A stretch of 11,576 nucleotides of DNA from an uncultured Ancrocorticia sp. (GTDB lineage Bacteria; Actinomycetota; Actinomycetes; Actinomycetales; Actinomycetaceae): NCBI GenBank assembly GCA_905373325.1, contig CAJPTB010000024.1, positions 1 to 11,576 on the forward strand. Direction: 5' to 3'. The stretch's first letter is position 1. The number at the start of each line of letters is the position of its first letter. The position numbers and the translations under genes are program-made. The notes beneath the pieces were generated by a model, which saw nothing but the letters and a program-made list of their open reading frames with translations, did no database searches and had not been told where the DNA came from. Shown here in pieces: positions 6,101 through 11,576 of this stretch.

Positions 6101-6970
6101 CTAGCCGTTTGCGGCTGAGGCCTCGCTGCTCGGTGCGAAGCCCGTAGGAGTGTCGGCGGCGGTCGGAGTTGTATTCGGGGTGGCGGCCGGAGCCGATTTG
6201 ACTTCCGGCGGCACGGCGACGTCGACCGGACTCCAGTCGTATTTCAGAGACCTTTTCGCCTCGAAGGCGCGTTTGCCGTCGCGCATGACGACGATGCGGC
6301 TTTCGACCGAGCCGATTCGCTTCGTTTTCTTGTCGATAGTCACCGAGACCAAGCTTTTGGACGAATCGATGGGGCCCGCCGTGTGCGAACCGTTCTCGCC
6401 GCCGTCCGAATGCGGCTTTCCCGTGATGACGTAAGTTTGACCGACTTCCGTGATCGTGAGGTCCTTGAGACGCTTGAAGGACGGCAAGTCAACTGGGACG
6501 ACGTCGAAGGGCGCTGCCCCGTTCGGTGTGCGAGATGTCCTGTGCCATCCCTCGTCGTTGTAGTAGGCGATTGGCGGCTTGGAGGACCCATCGTAGTAGC
6601 CGACTCGCTCCTGGTTGAGTTCCTTCGACGTTCCCGCCCCGGCTGTGGTCTTGAGCGTTCCTTTGGCTTCTGCAACGCGAGAATCGGCATCTATTCGTAT
6701 GGTGATACTCTTCGACGTCCTCCTCTCCTTCTTGCCGGTTGACGCCTCATAGGAGACGGTCTCGGTCTCGCTAATCGTTTTATCGTGCTTTCCGATGCCG
6801 AAAGGATCGTTCCTGCTCCGGCCTACGTCCGCGACGGCGGCGTCGAGAACGTCCCTGGGGTCGGCGGTGCTTTCGTGGCTCGGGGAATCTCCGCCGTCTG
6901 AGCACGAGGCCAAGGCGAGAACGGCCAAAGATGCGCATAGGGCTCGAGAAAGAGAATGGCGAAAGGTCAT
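6101..6970 (-). CDS. Lipoprotein, fourth and last of the array (unknown function)
   Basis: A 289-residue protein with a lipobox signal LASC, Cys23. The mature domain is beta-rich in appearance, with YYDGS, then YYNDEGWHRTS containing Trp142, then TITEVGQTYVITGK, and a terminal strand motif VPPEVKSA (253-260). A flexible Pro/Thr/Ala tail follows. Trp142 and the closing V-P-x-E-x-K motif sit at spacings close to those of the other three lipoproteins in the array, which suggests distant homology. The layout resembles LppX/LprG or DUF6612-like lipoproteins, which bind lipids or hydrophobic ligands; this is inference. The start has an AGGAG 6 nt upstream. It is separated from the next gene by a strong double hairpin, so it is probably transcribed on its own. 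Confidence 0.75.
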   Translation of the reverse strand: MTFRHSLSRALCASLAVLALASCSDGGDSPSHESTADPRDVLDAAVADVGRSRNDPFGIGKHDKTISETETVSYEASTGKKERRTSKSITIRIDADSRVAEAKGTLKTTAGAGTSKELNQERVGYYDGSSKPPIAYYNDEGWHRTSRTPNGAAPFDVVPVDLPSFKRLKDLTITEVGQTYVITGKPHSDGGENGSHTAGPIDSSKSLVSVTIDKKTKRIGSVESRIVVMRDGKRAFEAKRSLKYDWSPVDVAVPPEVKSAPAATPNTTPTAADTPTGFAPSSEASAANG

Positions 6971-6976
6971 ATTGCG

Positions 6977-6981
6977 CTCCT
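6977..6981 (-). promoter_or_regulatory. Ribosome binding site of the 6970 lipoprotein gene
   Basis: AGGAG on the minus strand, 6 nt before the ATG at 6970. It fixes this start codon. Confidence 0.7.
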
Positions 6982-7002
6982 GCGTGGGGGATGCCGAAAG
7001 GC

Positions 7003-7008
7003 ATTCTA
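7003..7008 (-). promoter_or_regulatory. Possible -10 element of the 6970 lipoprotein gene
   Basis: TAGAAT on the minus strand, which would place the transcript start near 6996 and leave a leader of about 26 nt. No good -35 is visible at the usual distance. Confidence 0.35.
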
Positions 7009-7081
7009 CCGTATGGGCCTGCCAAGGCCATTCCCGTCGTCCTCAATCTGAAACGGCGCACATGCCCGGGCAAAGACAGAA

Positions 7082-7114
7082 GGGCGGGCCGGCTTGCGTG
7101 TAGCCGGCCCGCCC
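7082..7114 (-). terminator. Strong GC hairpin ending the 8170 lipoprotein transcript
   Basis: A perfect 12-bp, almost all G/C stem (GGGCGGGCCGGC with its complement) closes a 9-nt loop. On the minus strand it is followed by TTCTGTCTTTG, a loose T-rich stretch. It is the most stable hairpin in the window and lies 145 nt beyond the stop of the gene ending at 7259. Confidence 0.7.
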
Positions 7115-7151
7115 CCGACCGAAACTATGCGTGACAATGGCCTCGGTCGGG
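7114..7151 (-). terminator. Second hairpin, directly abutting the strong terminator
   Basis: CCCGACCGA (7114-7122) and TCGGTCGGG (7143-7151) form a perfect 9-bp stem with a 20-nt loop. It shares one base with the next hairpin, so the two form a tandem structure in the 3' region of the minus-strand message. Confidence 0.45.
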
Positions 7152-7258
7152 CTTCGTGGGCATAGTGACCGTTCGGGTTTCCGGGATTCACGTCTTCCCG
7201 AGTTTGGCTGAACCCGGCCCGGTCCCAGGGAGCTGCCTGGTCTGGGCTCGCCTTACTA

Positions 7259-8170
7259 TTAGTAGATCCGCTTCTTGGTAGAACCGAACAGCTCTTCGAG
7301 GGAAACGGACTTGCCGTTCTTGGCGTTCTGGGGAACGTCGATCGAAACGTCCTTCTCCTCGACCTTGATGTTGGCTTCGCCCTTGACCGAGAACTTGTCG
7401 TCCGTGGACTTGATGTCCACGTCGGCCTTCATCTCTTTGAGGGAGTAGTCCGACTTGTCGGCGGTCACGACAAGCTTGACCTTGACGTCGTTCTTATTGA
7501 TCTTGACGCCTTCTTTGCCGGCCTGCGAAACCAGCTGGTTGACAACAAGGTCCTTAGGCGTGACGGTTGCGATGTAATCGTCACCGTTCTCTTTCACGTC
7601 AATATCGACATACTGCTTCGCATCGTTCAAGAACTTGTCGATCTTGCCCTTGAGGTTGCCGCTCTGCTGCTTCGCGGACTTTTGCACCTCGTTCAGAAGC
7701 GACTCGTAATCCGACTTCCCGAGAGAGGTGTACTGCCACTGCTTGTCGTTTGTGTTGAAGTACACCCTGTACCCGCCGTCGTTGGTCTTTTCGCCGTAAG
7801 CCTCAATCGAGCCGGAGCCCTTGTCGGCCAGCCCATTGGGAAGGCCCTTGAGGCCATTGCCCTTGAAATCTCCCTTGGCCTTGACCGCGATTCCGTGCTT
7901 CTCGGAATCGACCTTCACCTCGAGGTCGCCTTTCATCTTGCCCTCTTTAATGCCACTGGACGAGGGCGCTTTGACCTCGAAGTCGATGGAAGCGGTGAGG
8001 GTGCCGTCCTTCGTGAAGACCTTGTCGCCTTTTTGCGTGTTTGAAGAGATCTTTGAACTGACTTTCGACATCAGGGTTGCGCCGTCGATGTCGGCGTTCT
8101 TCTCACTGGAGCAGGCGGAAACCGTCAACACAGCGGCGACGGCTGCGACTGCGATCGCTTTGCGGGACAT
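7259..8170 (-). CDS. Lys/Asp-rich lipoprotein, third of the array (unknown function)
   Basis: A 303-residue protein with lipobox VSAC, Cys20. The mature part is strongly charged, rich in Lys, Asp and Gly, and alternates in a way that suggests many beta strands (for example GKMKGDLEVKVDSEKHGIAV). It contains YRVYFNTNDKQWQYTS with Trp145, a Y-I-A-T-V strand, and VPQNAKNG (279-286) near the end. These match the spacing of the aromatic and terminal motifs in the neighbouring lipoproteins. The start is ATG 8170: AAGGAG lies 5 nt upstream, whereas the alternative GTG at 8176 overlaps that site. The family is uncertain; a LolA/LppX-like or DUF6612-like lipoprotein is my best guess. It lacks the Pro/Thr or acidic tail of its neighbours and ends in KKRIY. 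Confidence 0.78.
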   Translation of the reverse strand: MSRKAIAVAAVAAVLTVSACSSEKNADIDGATLMSKVSSKISSNTQKGDKVFTKDGTLTASIDFEVKAPSSSGIKEGKMKGDLEVKVDSEKHGIAVKAKGDFKGNGLKGLPNGLADKGSGSIEAYGEKTNDGGYRVYFNTNDKQWQYTSLGKSDYESLLNEVQKSAKQQSGNLKGKIDKFLNDAKQYVDIDVKENGDDYIATVTPKDLVVNQLVSQAGKEGVKINKNDVKVKLVVTADKSDYSLKEMKADVDIKSTDDKFSVKGEANIKVEEKDVSIDVPQNAKNGKSVSLEELFGSTKKRIY

Positions 8171-8175
8171 TTTCA

Positions 8176-8181
8176 CTCCTT
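8176..8181 (-). promoter_or_regulatory. Ribosome binding site that decides the 8170 start
   Basis: AAGGAG on the minus strand, 5 nt before ATG 8170. It overlaps the upstream in-frame GTG (8176), which therefore cannot be the start. Confidence 0.8.
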
Positions 8182-8200
8182 ATCGTGCGGGTTTTGTTCG

Positions 8201-8206
8201 ACCCTA
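8201..8206 (-). promoter_or_regulatory. Possible -10 element of the 8170 lipoprotein gene
   Basis: TAGGGT on the minus strand fits TAnnnT. It would give a transcript start near 8194 and a leader of about 24 nt that includes the ribosome binding site. No clear -35 is seen. Confidence 0.3.
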
Positions 8207-8541
8207 ACGGAAGGCGGGCGAATCTCGCCACTGTCTGTGTGGAGAGTCCTACCCCGAGCGCTTCGCCTCCGCCAAAGCTTCTATCCGATTGCATCCGCCG
8301 CTTCCTGCGGAACAGTCGAGTTGCGCGGAGGCGTAGGCACGCAGGCGGCGTGCCCGTTTCGCCGACGGCTGTAAGAAGTCTCCGGCAGGAGGCGGCTCCT
8401 TCGACGTCGGCGAGGCTCAGGGAGCCGCTTGCCCGGGCGGCTGGTCTTTGGCCTTCGGCGGACATAAAAGCCGCCTTTCTCTCAAATGTGTCGTTTGTCG
8501 CATTTCGAGGAGCCCTCCTCTCACTCCCGCCCCGCGTTGTC
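8207..8541. other. Gene-free spacer with several small hairpins
   Basis: I see no credible gene in this stretch between two minus-strand lipoprotein genes. It holds inverted repeats: GGCACGC/GCGTGCC at 8336-8354 (7 bp, 5-nt loop), AGCCGC/GCGGCT at 8423-8442, and GGCGG/CCGCC around 8457-8475. Any of these could end the message of the gene that stops at 8542. The long reading frames here have no signal peptide, ribosome binding site or recognisable domain. Confidence 0.5.
8336..8354. terminator. Hairpin in the lipoprotein spacer
   Basis: A perfect 7-bp stem (GGCACGC with GCGTGCC) closes a 5-nt loop. It lies about 190 nt beyond the stop of the minus-strand gene ending at 8542, far for a simple terminator, so its role is uncertain. 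Confidence 0.35.
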
Positions 8542-9507
8542 TTATGCATTCTCCGTGTCGTCGACGGGGTCCTTCGCCGGTTCTGATCCGCCGTCGGCGG
8601 GGTCGTCTGTTGTCTCCGGTTCGTAATCGGAAGGGGTGTCCGTCGTATCAGGCTCGTAGTCCGAAGGGTTGTCCGCCGGCTCCGAGCCGTCGTCGAAAGG
8701 GTCTCCCTCGGGGGCGTCTTTGGCTTCTTCAGGGAGCGACAGGCGGACGGGAGTGGTTTTGTCTGCCTTTATGCCGATGTCTATCTTCATCTTTCCTCTG
8801 ACCGTTCCCTCACGTACGGTTCCTATAATATTCCCTTTGAATGATTCTATGGCATAGTCTTTTTCACTTACCCTCATTGTAAATCTCGAATATTTTTTAT
8901 TGGCTTTAAATGCAAGATTATATTCACTTTTTTGCTCAGAAAGGTCCTTGTCGAGAAGTCCCTTTATGACGTGAGTGTTTCCCGATTTTGCGTGAGTCAG
9001 TCCTTTTACGCCCTCCAGCCAGTCCGTAGTTTTTGTCGGCATGGTCTCACCTTCCAGGGCGTCGACAAGCTCCTTTCGCCGGTATGACTTTCGAACCCAC
9101 TCACCGTCAAGCTGGCGATGGACGATGTAAACGCCGTTTGTCTGCTGCACGTACAGACTGAAGTCAAGAGTTCTTCCATCCGCCATGTCCTCCTTGTAAG
9201 TGAAAACTCCGAGCTTGTTGTCGGCATCCGCCCGCCAAGCCATGTCGACTACAGTGTCTTGACGCTCGCCCCCGCCTGAGATGCTAATCCGTATTTTGGC
9301 GACGGCTGTCACGTCTTTACCGTCAAAAGGAAGCTCGGTCGGGTCCTCTTTCTCCGCTTGCATGACCTTCTTGACGATCCGTTCAGCTTCTGGGTCGTTC
9401 TTGGTTGAAACGCCTGAGCATGCGCCGAGCGCCGCGACCGAAAACGCCGTGATGAGTGCGCGCAGGGTTCTGTGCCGCCCGACGCTCGTCTTTCCGCCGA
9501 CCCGCAT
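8542..9507 (-). CDS. Lipoprotein with acidic repeat tail, second of the array (paralogue of 9663-10523)
   Basis: A 321-residue lipoprotein with lipobox LGAC, Cys30. Just after the Cys it shares an unbroken block (SGVSTKNDPEAERIVKKV) with the next gene upstream, and the two align along their whole length: a GEWV motif with Trp137, a TKTTDWL segment, a VIKG strand, and LPEEAKDA (258-265). They are clear tandem paralogues. Unlike its sister it carries about 55 extra C-terminal residues, acidic and Pro/Thr-rich, including two copies of an 11-residue repeat. The tail may span the wall or bind cations; this is inference. ATG 9507 has AGGAG 6 nt upstream. A stretch around 8820-8960 is far more AT-rich than the rest of the gene. 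The fold may be LppX/LprG or DUF6612-like; the function is unknown. Confidence 0.8.
   Translation of the reverse strand: MRVGGKTSVGRHRTLRALITAFSVAALGACSGVSTKNDPEAERIVKKVMQAEKEDPTELPFDGKDVTAVAKIRISISGGGERQDTVVDMAWRADADNKLGVFTYKEDMADGRTLDFSLYVQQTNGVYIVHRQLDGEWVRKSYRRKELVDALEGETMPTKTTDWLEGVKGLTHAKSGNTHVIKGLLDKDLSEQKSEYNLAFKANKKYSRFTMRVSEKDYAIESFKGNIIGTVREGTVRGKMKIDIGIKADKTTPVRLSLPEEAKDAPEGDPFDDGSEPADNPSDYEPDTTDTPSDYEPETTDDPADGGSEPAKDPVDDTENA
8602..8667 (-). repeat. Two 33-nt coding repeats in the acidic tail
   Basis: Residues 281-291 and 292-302 read PSDYEPDTTDT and PSDYEPETTDD. The sequence GSEPA also occurs on each side (274-278 and 307-311). The tail therefore grew by local duplication. Confidence 0.8.
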
Positions 9508-9528
9508 GGCTGTCTCCTCTCTTCTTTG

Positions 9529-9546
9529 AAAACCCTTGGAGGTTTT
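9529..9546 (-). other. Small hairpin in the leader of the 9507 lipoprotein gene
   Basis: AAAACC and GGTTTT form a perfect 6-bp stem with a 6-nt loop, about 20 nt before the start codon and just upstream of the ribosome binding site. It might affect translation; no ligand-binding structure is recognisable. Confidence 0.3.
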
Positions 9547-9573
9547 GACGTTGTTTTTGTGTGTTTGGTAAAA

Positions 9574-9579
9574 ACTTTA
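9574..9579 (-). promoter_or_regulatory. Possible -10 element of the 9507 lipoprotein gene
   Basis: TAAAGT on the minus strand, followed by an AT-rich leader of about 60 nt to ATG 9507. A matching -35 is not evident. Confidence 0.3.
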
Positions 9580-9613
9580 GCGCGTCGGCGTCTGGGCTTA
9601 GAGCCGTGGCGAG

Positions 9614-9658
9614 GAGAGTCGTTCCCAAAGGGCGGAAGAGAGCCGCTCCCAAAAGGCG
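9614..9658. repeat. Two 21-nt direct repeats, 24-nt period
   Basis: The segments 9614-9634 and 9638-9658 agree at 18 of 21 positions (GAGAGyCGyTCCCAAArGGCG). They lie immediately past the stop of the minus-strand gene ending at 9663, in the spacer between the two paralogues. Confidence 0.75.
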
Positions 9659-9662
9659 CCGG

Positions 9663-10523
9663 TCAGGCTGGGCTCTCGAAAGGGTCTCCCTCCATGGCGT
9701 CTTTGGCTTCCTCGGGGATTGACAGGCTGACGGAAGTGCTTCTGTCTGTCTCTACGCTTAAATCCATTTTCATGTCTCCTTTAGTTGTACCCTGTTGTAG
9801 GCTTCCGGCAAGCGTCCCGCTAAGTGATCTTACGGAGTGATCTTTTTTGTTTACTTTTATTGTAAAATTTGATTCATCTTTGTCGACGTCAAATGTGGCA
9901 TTGTTTACTTTAGCAAATTTTGTTGGATCGAAGTTTAAGATTCCTTTGATCGTGTATTCGTTTCCCGAACTTGTACACGTCAACCCCTCTGCATTCTTCA
10001 ACCAATCTTTAGTTTGTGCTGTCATGTTCTGATTATTTAAAGCTTTGATAAGCTCGTTTCGTTCGTACGACCTTTGAACCCACTCGCCGTTGAGTTCGCG
10101 ATAGACGACGTACGAGCCATCCTTGTACTGTAAATACATGCTCATGCTGACGGTTCTTCCGTTTCCCGCATCCAACTTGATGGAAAGGGAACCGAGGTCT
10201 TGATCGGCGTCCGTCCGCCAGACGGCGTCTATGGCGACTTTCTGACGCTGGCCCTCGGCTGAAATGTCGGCTTGTGTTTTGAGCGTGATGGTCTGGTCTG
10301 CGCCGCCGGTTGCCTCATCTTTCCCGCCGATGGGAAACCCGTTCGGGTATTTCTTTTGCGCTTCTATGACTTTCTTGACGATGCGCTCGGCCTCCGGGTC
10401 GTTCTTTGTCGAGACGCCTGAGCATGCGCCGAGCGCCGCGGCCAACGACGCCGCAACGAGTGCGCGCATTCTTCTGCGGCGACCCCTGTGCCGCTCGACG
10501 CCTATTTCTTCGTCAATGTGCAT
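9663..10523 (-). CDS. Lipoprotein, first of the array (paralogue of 8542-9507)
   Basis: A 286-residue lipoprotein with an Arg-rich N-terminus and lipobox LGAC, Cys34. It aligns throughout with the next gene downstream. Visible landmarks are the shared SGVSTKNDPEAERIVKK block (35-51), YVVYRELNGEWVQRSY with Trp148, TKDWL (171-175), YTIKG and IPEEAKDA (269-276). It stops soon after this last motif and lacks the long acidic tail of its sister. I chose ATG 10523 because the two genes share a VxRHR segment shortly after this start, and a purine-rich AAAGGG lies before it. The longer frame, to about 10766, has no homology to the sister gene. Residues about 188-228 are encoded by strikingly AT-rich DNA. 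Function is unknown; the fold may be LppX/LprG or DUF6612-like. Confidence 0.8.
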   Translation of the reverse strand: MHIDEEIGVERHRGRRRRMRALVAASLAAALGACSGVSTKNDPEAERIVKKVIEAQKKYPNGFPIGGKDEATGGADQTITLKTQADISAEGQRQKVAIDAVWRTDADQDLGSLSIKLDAGNGRTVSMSMYLQYKDGSYVVYRELNGEWVQRSYERNELIKALNNQNMTAQTKDWLKNAEGLTCTSSGNEYTIKGILNFDPTKFAKVNNATFDVDKDESNFTIKVNKKDHSVRSLSGTLAGSLQQGTTKGDMKMDLSVETDRSTSVSLSIPEEAKDAMEGDPFESPA

Positions 10524-10610
10524 AACGTATCCCTTTCTCCTCCTTGAGGCCGCTCCGAGACGCCGAGGGCGTTCGCATGTGTGCGACGAGAGCATTGTGT
10601 GACACGAACC

Positions 10611-10616
10611 ATAGTA
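10611..10616 (-). promoter_or_regulatory. Possible -10 element of the 10523 lipoprotein gene
   Basis: TACTAT on the minus strand fits TAnnnT and would start transcription near 10605, with a leader of about 80 nt. No good -35 is seen. The palindrome at 10646-10659 lies just upstream of the -35 region. Confidence 0.35.
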
Positions 10617-10734
10617 TGCCCGTTCGCGTCCTCGCGCTCGGGTTGGGGGAGTTCTCCCCTGGGGCGCATTTGAAGACGGCGGTCCAGGGGTGGCTTGCCG
10701 CCGATGCGTCGGCGTTTGACAAACCGGAGTCCCA

Positions 10735-10809
10735 CGCCGGAAGGGCGCAAGGCGCTCGGCGCACACCTGGCGCGAGGCCTCGGACGGAGCCTCGCGTCGG
10801 AAGGGCGCA
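10735..10809. repeat. 15-nt direct repeats with exact 60-nt period
   Basis: CGyCGGAAGGGCGCA occurs at 10735-10749 and 10795-10809 with one mismatch. Between them lies a perfect inverted repeat at 10771-10796 (CGCGAGGC with GCCTCGCG, 10-nt loop). Confidence 0.6.
10771..10796. terminator. Hairpin upstream of dnaK
   Basis: A perfect 8-bp GC stem closes a 10-nt loop. It stands between divergent genes, so it cannot end either flanking message. It might insulate against antisense transcription or belong to an unrecognised RNA. Confidence 0.3.
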
Positions 10810-10904
10810 TGTCTTAGGTCGCGCTGGGCGTTGCCGGCGGCGCCGGCGTCGATGCCGGAAGAAAACTTCTCAATGAACGGGGGAATAATCCGCCCGCGAT
10901 GAAA

Positions 10905-10925
10905 GTTGAGTTAATTGGACTCAAG
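10905..10925. promoter_or_regulatory. HAIR operator (HspR binding site) upstream of dnaK
   Basis: GTTGAGT-N7-ACTCAAG matches the actinobacterial HspR-associated inverted repeat CTTGAGT-N7-ACTCAAG at 13 of 14 arm positions. HspR with DnaK represses the dnaK operon through this element in Streptomyces and mycobacteria. The left arm contains a TTGAGT that could serve as a -35. I saw only one copy. Confidence 0.85.
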
Positions 10926-10981
10926 AAATGGGGAGTCGACTGGACATAACTCGGCCGACAAGCCAGACTTGGGGTGTATGA

Positions 10982-11576
<595 letters not shown>

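Noticed and set aside
10524..10766. N-terminal extension of the first lipoprotein, giving 367 residues
   Set aside because: The extension lacks homology to the sister gene, which begins at the equivalent of 10523, and would place the signal peptide deep inside the protein.
10544..10876. Plus-strand 110-residue frame between the lipoprotein array and dnaK
   Set aside because: Arg-rich and low complexity, with no ribosome site, and it spans the palindromes and hairpin of the spacer.
10926..10960. Second HAIR copy downstream of the first
   Set aside because: The GGGGAGTCGACTGG stretch has symmetry of its own but does not match the CTTGAGT/ACTCAAG arms.

Overview
The window is GC-rich, and several signals point to a Gram-positive actinobacterium. 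These are a HAIR-type inverted repeat upstream of dnaK, genes that appear to start without a ribosome binding site, a wall-anchored surface protein built from SdrD B-like and DUF11 domains, and many lipobox lipoproteins. An Actinomycetaceae-like host (Actinomyces/Schaalia/Actinobaculum type) is my inference and is not proven by the sequence.

Layout, left to right. (1) 2-1294, +: 3' end of a large surface adhesin-like gene with a Pro/Ser/Thr stalk, 15-nt coding repeats and a membrane anchor. It is closed by a strong hairpin. (2) 1533-4166, +: three overlapping genes (binding lipoprotein, ATPase, permease) for a manganese/iron-type cluster A-I ABC importer. Two palindromes lie before it, one directly abutting the start codon, which suggests metalloregulator control. 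(3) 4335-4715, +: a small Pro/Ser-rich lipoprotein, followed by a short stretch that looks like decayed coding sequence. (4) 4948-5020, -: tRNA-Arg(ACG) with its own promoter and terminator. (5) 5152-6021, +: a DUF1684 protein with a probable leaderless promoter. (6) 6101-10523, -: four consecutive lipoprotein genes. The two nearest dnaK are clear tandem paralogues. The other two share the same length and motif spacing, so the set may be one diverged family. (7) 11045 to the end, +: dnaK, transcribed divergently from the lipoprotein array, with a HAIR operator and twin small hairpins in its leader.

Most of the protein-coding content faces the cell surface: an adhesin, a metal-binding lipoprotein with its transporter, and five other lipoproteins. 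The least explained part is the four-gene lipoprotein array. Its spaced motifs resemble the LppX/LprG or DUF6612-like lipoprotein fold, but no function can be assigned from sequence alone. All residue numbers and repeat positions were counted by hand from the printed sequence.
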